Source: Microbacterium dauci (lineage in GTDB: Bacteria > Actinomycetota > Actinomycetes > Actinomycetales > Microbacteriaceae). From it: a stretch of 64,000 nucleotides of DNA. The stretch spans positions 372,001 through 436,000 of the forward strand of contig NZ_JASJND010000006.1 in the NCBI RefSeq assembly GCF_030065535.1, given 5' to 3'. Under the pieces are notes generated by a model. The model was not told the DNA's origin. It searched no databases and saw only the letters and a list, made by a program, of their open reading frames with translations. Positions 60,381 to 64,000 of the stretch are shown one piece after another. The number at the start of each line of letters is the position of its first letter. Position 1 is the first letter of the stretch. Both the position numbers and the translations under genes were made by a program.

Positions 60381-61342
60381 CAGTTCGCTCCAGAGAACTC
60401 GGCGCGGCGGTTGACGATCCAGCGCGCGAGGGCGTTGACCGCGAAGGTCACGATGAAGAGGATGAGGCCCGTCGCGATGAGGACGTTGACGCCGTCGCCG
60501 TAGGCCTCACCGAAGTTGAGGGCGATGTTCGCGGGGATGGGCGTCGGGTTGTTTGAGGTGAGCACCTGGAACGACACGGCGCCGGTGGCCGAGAGCACCA
60601 TCGTGACGGCCATCGTCTCGCCGAGCGCGCGACCGAGGCCGAGCATTGCGCCCGAGACCATGCCGCCGCGGGCGAAGGGGAAGACGGCCATGCGGACCAT
60701 CTCCCAGCGCGTCGCGCCGAGGGCGAGTGCCGCCTCTTCGTGGAGGGTGGGCGTCTGCAGGAAGACCTCGCGCATGATCGCGGTCATGATCGGGAGGATC
60801 ATCACCGCGAGCACGAGCGACGCGGTGAGGATGGTGCGGCCCGTCGGCGACACGGCACCGGCGAACAAGGGGATCCAGCCGAGGGTGTCGTTCAGCCAGA
60901 CGTAGAACGGCTTCAGGATCTGCGAGAAGACGAGTGCACCCCAGAGGCCGTAGACGACGGATGGGATGGCTGCGAGCAGGTCGATGATGTAGCCGAGCAC
61001 CGCGGCGATTTTGCGCGGTGCGTAGTGCGAGATGAAGAGTGCGATGCCGACCGCGAGCGGGGTGGCGACGACGAGTGCGATCACCGATGCCCACAGGGTG
61101 CCGAAGACGAACGGCCACACGTACTCGAGGAACGGCGTCCCGTTGAGGAACTGCGTCTCGTTCGGGTCGCCCGCGAACGCGGGGATGCTCTCCACGATGA
61201 GAAAGAGGGTGACTGCTGCGAGGACGAGAAGGATGATGATGCCGGCGGCGAGGGCGCTACCGGAGAAGACGACGTCGCCGCGGCGGCGGACCTCGCGCTT
61301 CGTGCCGGCCGAGTCGACGGCAGGGGTCGGGGTGGGGGGCAT
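60380..61342 (-). CDS. pstC: phosphate ABC transporter permease PstC
   Basis: A 320-residue permease with six hydrophobic segments, [20 protein letters not shown] and [23 protein letters not shown] 61342 is preferred over longer readings because the N-terminus then matches the usual basic start ([13 protein letters not shown]). A strong hairpin separates it from pstS. Confidence 0.93.
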   Translation of the reverse strand: MPPTPTPAVDSAGTKREVRRRGDVVFSGSALAAGIIILLVLAAVTLFLIVESIPAFAGDPNETQFLNGTPFLEYVWPFVFGTLWASVIALVVATPLAVGIALFISHYAPRKIAAVLGYIIDLLAAIPSVVYGLWGALVFSQILKPFYVWLNDTLGWIPLFAGAVSPTGRTILTASLVLAVMILPIMTAIMREVFLQTPTLHEEAALALGATRWEMVRMAVFPFARGGMVSGAMLGLGRALGETMAVTMVLSATGAVSFQVLTSNNPTPIPANIALNFGEAYGDGVNVLIATGLILFIVTFAVNALARWIVNRRAEFSGAN

Positions 61343-61376
61343 CGCAGTCCTCGGGTTGGAAGCGGGCGGACGTGAC

Positions 61377-61419
61377 TGCTGCTGGTGTCTCCCGAGCGAG
61401 TCGGGAGACACCAGCAGCA
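61377..61419 (-). terminator. 19-bp perfect hairpin between pstS and pstC (attenuator)
   Basis: Arms 61377-61395 and 61401-61419 pair perfectly around a 5-base loop (GCGAG), seven bases after the pstS stop. It is expected to lower transcription into pstCAB relative to pstS and protect the pstS message. Confidence 0.8.
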
Positions 61420-61425
61420 AGGGTA

Positions 61426-62541
61426 TTACTCGGCGGCGCCGATCAGGGCGATCGCGGCCTCAGCCTGGGTGCGGATCTCGTCCGAGAGCGGCGCGGAGCC
61501 GGCCTCGGCGTTCGCAGCGTCCTGGCCCTCGGCGCTCACGACGTACTCGAAGTACGAGCGCACGACGTCGGCGACAGCGGCGTCCTCGTACTGGACGCAA
61601 CCGATGAGGTAGCTGACCAGCGCGATCGGGTATGCACCGGCGGGAGCGGCCGCCGGGTCGATGTCGAAGACGAGGTCACCGTCGCCGCGACCCTCTTCGA
61701 GCGGCGAGCCCGAGACGAGTGCAGCGGCGGCCTCGGCCGAGAACGGCACGAACTCTTCGCCGACCTGGACGGCGGCCGAACCGAGCTCACCGACGCGCGA
61801 AGCGTCGATGTAGCCGATCGTGCCCTCACCGGCGTTGACAGCAGCCTCGACGCCCGACGTCTGCTGGGCAGCCTCGGAGCGCGTGGTCGAGACGGGCCAC
61901 TCGTCAGCGTCCTCGTACGGCCATGCCTCGGGGGCGACCGACGCGAGGTACGCGGTGAAGGTGCCGGTGGTGCCCGAGGCGTCGCCACGGAAGACCGGGG
62001 TGATGGCGAGGTCGGGAAGCTCGACGCCCTCGTTGATCTCGGCGATCGCGGGGTCGTTCCACTTCTCGATCTTCTCGTTGAAGATGTCACCGATCAGGTC
62101 GGGGGTGAGGTTGAGCTCCTCGACGCCCTCGAGGTTGAAGACGACGGCGACGGGCGAGATGTAGGCCGGAACCTCGACGATCTCGTCGGTGGCGCAGGTG
62201 TTGAAGCCGCCTGCGGCGAGCTCCTCGGCGTTGAACGCGCGGTCCGAGCCGATGAACTGGCTCGAGCCGGCGAGGAAGTTGTCGCGACCGGTGCCCGAGC
62301 CCGTGGGCTGGTAGTTGATGGTCACGCCACCGTGTGCGTCCTGGAACGCGGCGGTCCAGGCCTGCTGAGCGGCACCCTGCGACGATGCGCCGGTCGCGTT
62401 GACCGTGCCGGAGAGCGTGCTGACGCCCTCGGAGGGCTCGCCACCGCCGGTGTTACCGGGCTCGTTGGCCGCGCAAGCGGTGAGCGAGAGGGCGGCAACT
62501 GCTGCGACAGCGCCCAGGCGGGCGATGCGGTTGAGCTTCAC
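61426..62541 (-). CDS. pstS: phosphate-binding lipoprotein PstS
   Basis: A 371-residue lipoprotein (lipobox LSLTAC, Cys 23). PstS features: LSGTVNATGASSQGAAQQAW, NYQPTGSGTGRDNFLAGSSQ, FIGSDRAF, and FRGDASGTTGTFTAYL in the ligand site. GTG 62541 follows GAAGGA. PhoP-type direct repeats lie about 70-105 bases upstream. Confidence 0.95.
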   Translation of the reverse strand: MKLNRIARLGAVAAVAALSLTACAANEPGNTGGGEPSEGVSTLSGTVNATGASSQGAAQQAWTAAFQDAHGGVTINYQPTGSGTGRDNFLAGSSQFIGSDRAFNAEELAAGGFNTCATDEIVEVPAYISPVAVVFNLEGVEELNLTPDLIGDIFNEKIEKWNDPAIAEINEGVELPDLAITPVFRGDASGTTGTFTAYLASVAPEAWPYEDADEWPVSTTRSEAAQQTSGVEAAVNAGEGTIGYIDASRVGELGSAAVQVGEEFVPFSAEAAAALVSGSPLEEGRGDGDLVFDIDPAAAPAGAYPIALVSYLIGCVQYEDAAVADVVRSYFEYVVSAEGQDAANAEAGSAPLSDEIRTQAEAAIALIGAAE

Positions 62542-62608
62542 GTGAGAATCCTTCGGATTGTTCGGGAACACCCCGGTGCGGGGGCTGGGCTCGACGCTAA
62601 AGTCCGCC

Positions 62609-62648
62609 GGTGACCAGACTCCGCTGGCCAGGTGAACGACAGGTGAAC
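62609..62648 (-). promoter_or_regulatory. PHO box upstream of pstS (11-bp phased GTTCACC repeats)
   Basis: On the plus strand GGTGAAC occurs at 62631-62637 and 62642-62648 and GGTGACC at 62609-62615, spaced 11 and 22 bases apart. Read on the minus strand these are GTTCACC/GGTCACC direct repeats in 11-base phase, the PhoP recognition pattern in actinobacteria. It implies induction under phosphate starvation. Confidence 0.8.
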
Positions 62649-62676
62649 GAACCGGGTCCGATCGGAATCACCGAAA

Positions 62677-62712
62677 AGCGAGTGGATGCCGCGCCCGCGG
62701 CATCCACTCGCT
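62677..62712 (-). terminator. 17-bp hairpin at the end of the Nudix/phosphatase gene
   Basis: Arms 62677-62693 and 62696-62712 pair perfectly, with almost no loop, and touch the stop codon of the upstream gene. It separates that transcript from the pst promoter. Confidence 0.65.
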
Positions 62713-63650
62713 CAGAGCTTCGGCTGGTGGGTCTCGATCGCGACGATGCCCGAACCGGGGTTCGTCGCGGAGAGGTGCACGACCGAGAACGCGCCGGTGT
62801 CGAGCGCGGCGGACGTGCCGAGGTAGGACCCCGCGAGGGTGCCGGTCGCGAGCGCGAGTTCCCGCATGATGTCGGGCAGGACGGGGCCGTGCGAGCACAG
62901 CACGACGGGCTTCCGTGCCCGGACGCGCTTGCCGACGACGCTGCGGATGTCGGCCGTCCCCGCCTCCCACGCGTCCTGTGAGATGAGTGGCGACGTGCGG
63001 ATGTCCTTGTGGAGCGCCTTCGCGATGGGCGCGACGGTGTCGACACAGCGCTTCGCGTCGCTCGAAACGACCTTGCGGACGCCGAAGGCCTGCAACGGGC
63101 CGACGAGCGCCTTCGCCTGCTTCGATCCGCGGTCGGTCAGCGGGCGCGCGGCATCCGCTCCGGTCCAGTCCTCGCGCGCGAGCGCCTTGCCGTGCCGGAG
63201 CACCGCGATCGGGAACGTGGCGAGCACGCCGTCGTCGACGAAGCGGAGGAAGTTCTCGAGGATCTCGATGTCGACCGGGTAGCTGAGCCGGGCGAGCGCC
63301 TTGCGGGGCGTCAGCCACTCGACGGCCGCGATCTCCTTGTTGGGGACGAACGCCGATGCGCGGATCGCCTCGTCACGCGCCTCGGCGCTCCAGTAGTGCA
63401 CGATCTTCTGCCGTTTGCTCGGCAGTCGGTACCTCGAGACGCCGATGGGCACACCGAGAGCGACCCGGATGCCGGTCTCTTCGAAGATCTCGCGCGCGGC
63501 GGTCTCGGCGAGCGACTCGCCAGGCTCGACCTTGCCCTTGGGGAGCGTCACGTCCGCGTACGCGGTCCGATGGATCACCAGGACGTGGAGCTTGCCGTCG
63601 ACGAGCCGCCACACCACGCCGCCCGCCGCGTACACCGCGGTGTCGGTCAT
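62712..63650 (-). CDS. Nudix hydrolase fused to histidine phosphatase (MutT1 type)
   Basis: A 312-residue two-domain protein. The N-terminal Nudix domain has [20 protein letters not shown] followed by TGI (residues about 39-61). The C-terminal histidine phosphatase has the catalytic VLRHGKA at about 148, [12 protein letters not shown] and [11 protein letters not shown]. This is the architecture of mycobacterial MutT1, which cleans 8-oxo-dGTP/GTP and diadenosine polyphosphates. ATG overlaps the ppk stop. Confidence 0.88.
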   Translation of the reverse strand: MTDTAVYAAGGVVWRLVDGKLHVLVIHRTAYADVTLPKGKVEPGESLAETAAREIFEETGIRVALGVPIGVSRYRLPSKRQKIVHYWSAEARDEAIRASAFVPNKEIAAVEWLTPRKALARLSYPVDIEILENFLRFVDDGVLATFPIAVLRHGKALAREDWTGADAARPLTDRGSKQAKALVGPLQAFGVRKVVSSDAKRCVDTVAPIAKALHKDIRTSPLISQDAWEAGTADIRSVVGKRVRARKPVVLCSHGPVLPDIMRELALATGTLAGSYLGTSAALDTGAFSVVHLSATNPGSGIVAIETHQPKL

Positions 63651-64000
63651 CGCACGGCCCGCGCCCGGCGGCGTCGCTGCACCTGCGCCATCGTCTTCTC
63701 CTGCAGGTCGACGAGCGGCTTGCCGTCGCCGTCGGCGTTGTACCGGGTCCACTGACCGCCTTCGCCCAGGTGCCACGAACTGGTCGTGTCGGCCATCGCG
63801 AGGTCGAACAGCGCGGTGAGTTCGGCGAGGTGGTTCGGCTCGACGACGCGCACGAGCGCCTCGACGCGGCGGTCGAGGTTGCGGTGCATCATGTCGGCGC
63901 TGCCGATGTAGATCTGCGGGTCGCCGGCATTGTGGAACGCGAAGATGCGCGAGTGCTCCAGATAGCGCCCGAGGATCGAGCGCACCGTGATGTTGTCGCT
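63647..64000 (-). CDS. ppk: polyphosphate kinase, C-terminal end (5' part outside window)
   Basis: 117 or so C-terminal residues of a PPK1-type kinase: [40 protein letters not shown], with the usual conserved end domain and a basic tail. The coding frame is open at the right window edge, so the gene continues beyond 64000. It makes polyphosphate from ATP. It is coupled to the Nudix/phosphatase gene (ATGA) and near the pst operon. Confidence 0.9.
   Translation of the reverse strand, partial: SDNITVRSILGRYLEHSRIFAFHNAGDPQIYIGSADMMHRNLDRRVEALVRVVEPNHLAELTALFDLAMADTTSSWHLGEGGQWTRYNADGDGKPLVDLQEKTMAQVQRRRRARAVR

Overview
The window is high-GC actinobacterial DNA, most likely from Microbacterium or a close relative in Microbacteriaceae. 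Evidence for this is the codon bias, the recurrent GGATGCC/GGCATCC heptamer, the many leaderless starts (TANNNT, six bases, then ATG or GTG), the two DUF222/HNH (13E12-type) paralogues and the SigK-RskA-fasciclin module. No rRNA or CRISPR array was seen. One tRNA (Lys, anticodon TTT) is present.

Layout. 1-5.5 kb: the 3' end of a Pls/PosA-type non-ribosomal peptide synthetase, translationally coupled to an M1 metallopeptidase, a convergent phosphopantetheinyl transferase, and a SulP anion transporter. 5.5-9.4 kb: TetR regulator and a carbohydrate ABC importer (binding protein and two permeases, no ATPase). 9.5-22.2 kb: a DUF222/HNH gene; a six-gene peptide-type ABC importer and GH3 beta-glucosidase operon running leftward with a divergent TetR; a MerR regulator; and a second DUF222/HNH gene. 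The two TetR proteins are paralogues and each has a related palindrome beside it. 22.3-28 kb: SUKH protein, a truncated MFS gene, an MHS transporter-nitrilase pair with a divergent TrmB-like regulator, a PhzF remnant and a frameshifted maltose O-acetyltransferase. 28-37.6 kb: a molybdenum block (sulfite-oxidase-like membrane enzyme, mog, moaE, moaD, moaC, moeA, moeB/thiF, HTH-TOBE regulator, modABC, moaA) that covers all main Moco steps plus molybdate uptake.

38-53.2 kb is an accessory island ending next to tRNA-Lys. It holds a serine resolvase, several broken genes (lipoprotein, CNNM protein, terC, merB, a small winged-helix gene), TerC, a CmtR-CadD cadmium module, a MerR-MerA mercury module, a cluster of HNH, HEPN-like and DUF6414 genes, and a PadR pair. 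Its most unusual gene, 43.7-46.1 kb, encodes the N-terminal half of a zeta toxin fused in frame to the helicase and C-terminal part of a type I restriction HsdR subunit. It follows an intact small antitoxin-like gene, and both lie downstream of a manganese (yybP-ykoY) riboswitch whose own gene, terC, is truncated.

53.5-64 kb returns to core genes: tRNA-Lys, a fasciclin lipoprotein with divergent SigK and anti-SigK, an aminodeoxychorismate lyase, the pstSCAB phosphate importer (PhoP-type 11-bp direct repeats upstream, attenuator hairpin after pstS), a Nudix/histidine-phosphatase fusion and the end of polyphosphate kinase. All functional assignments are from motif and family recognition by eye; no database search was run.
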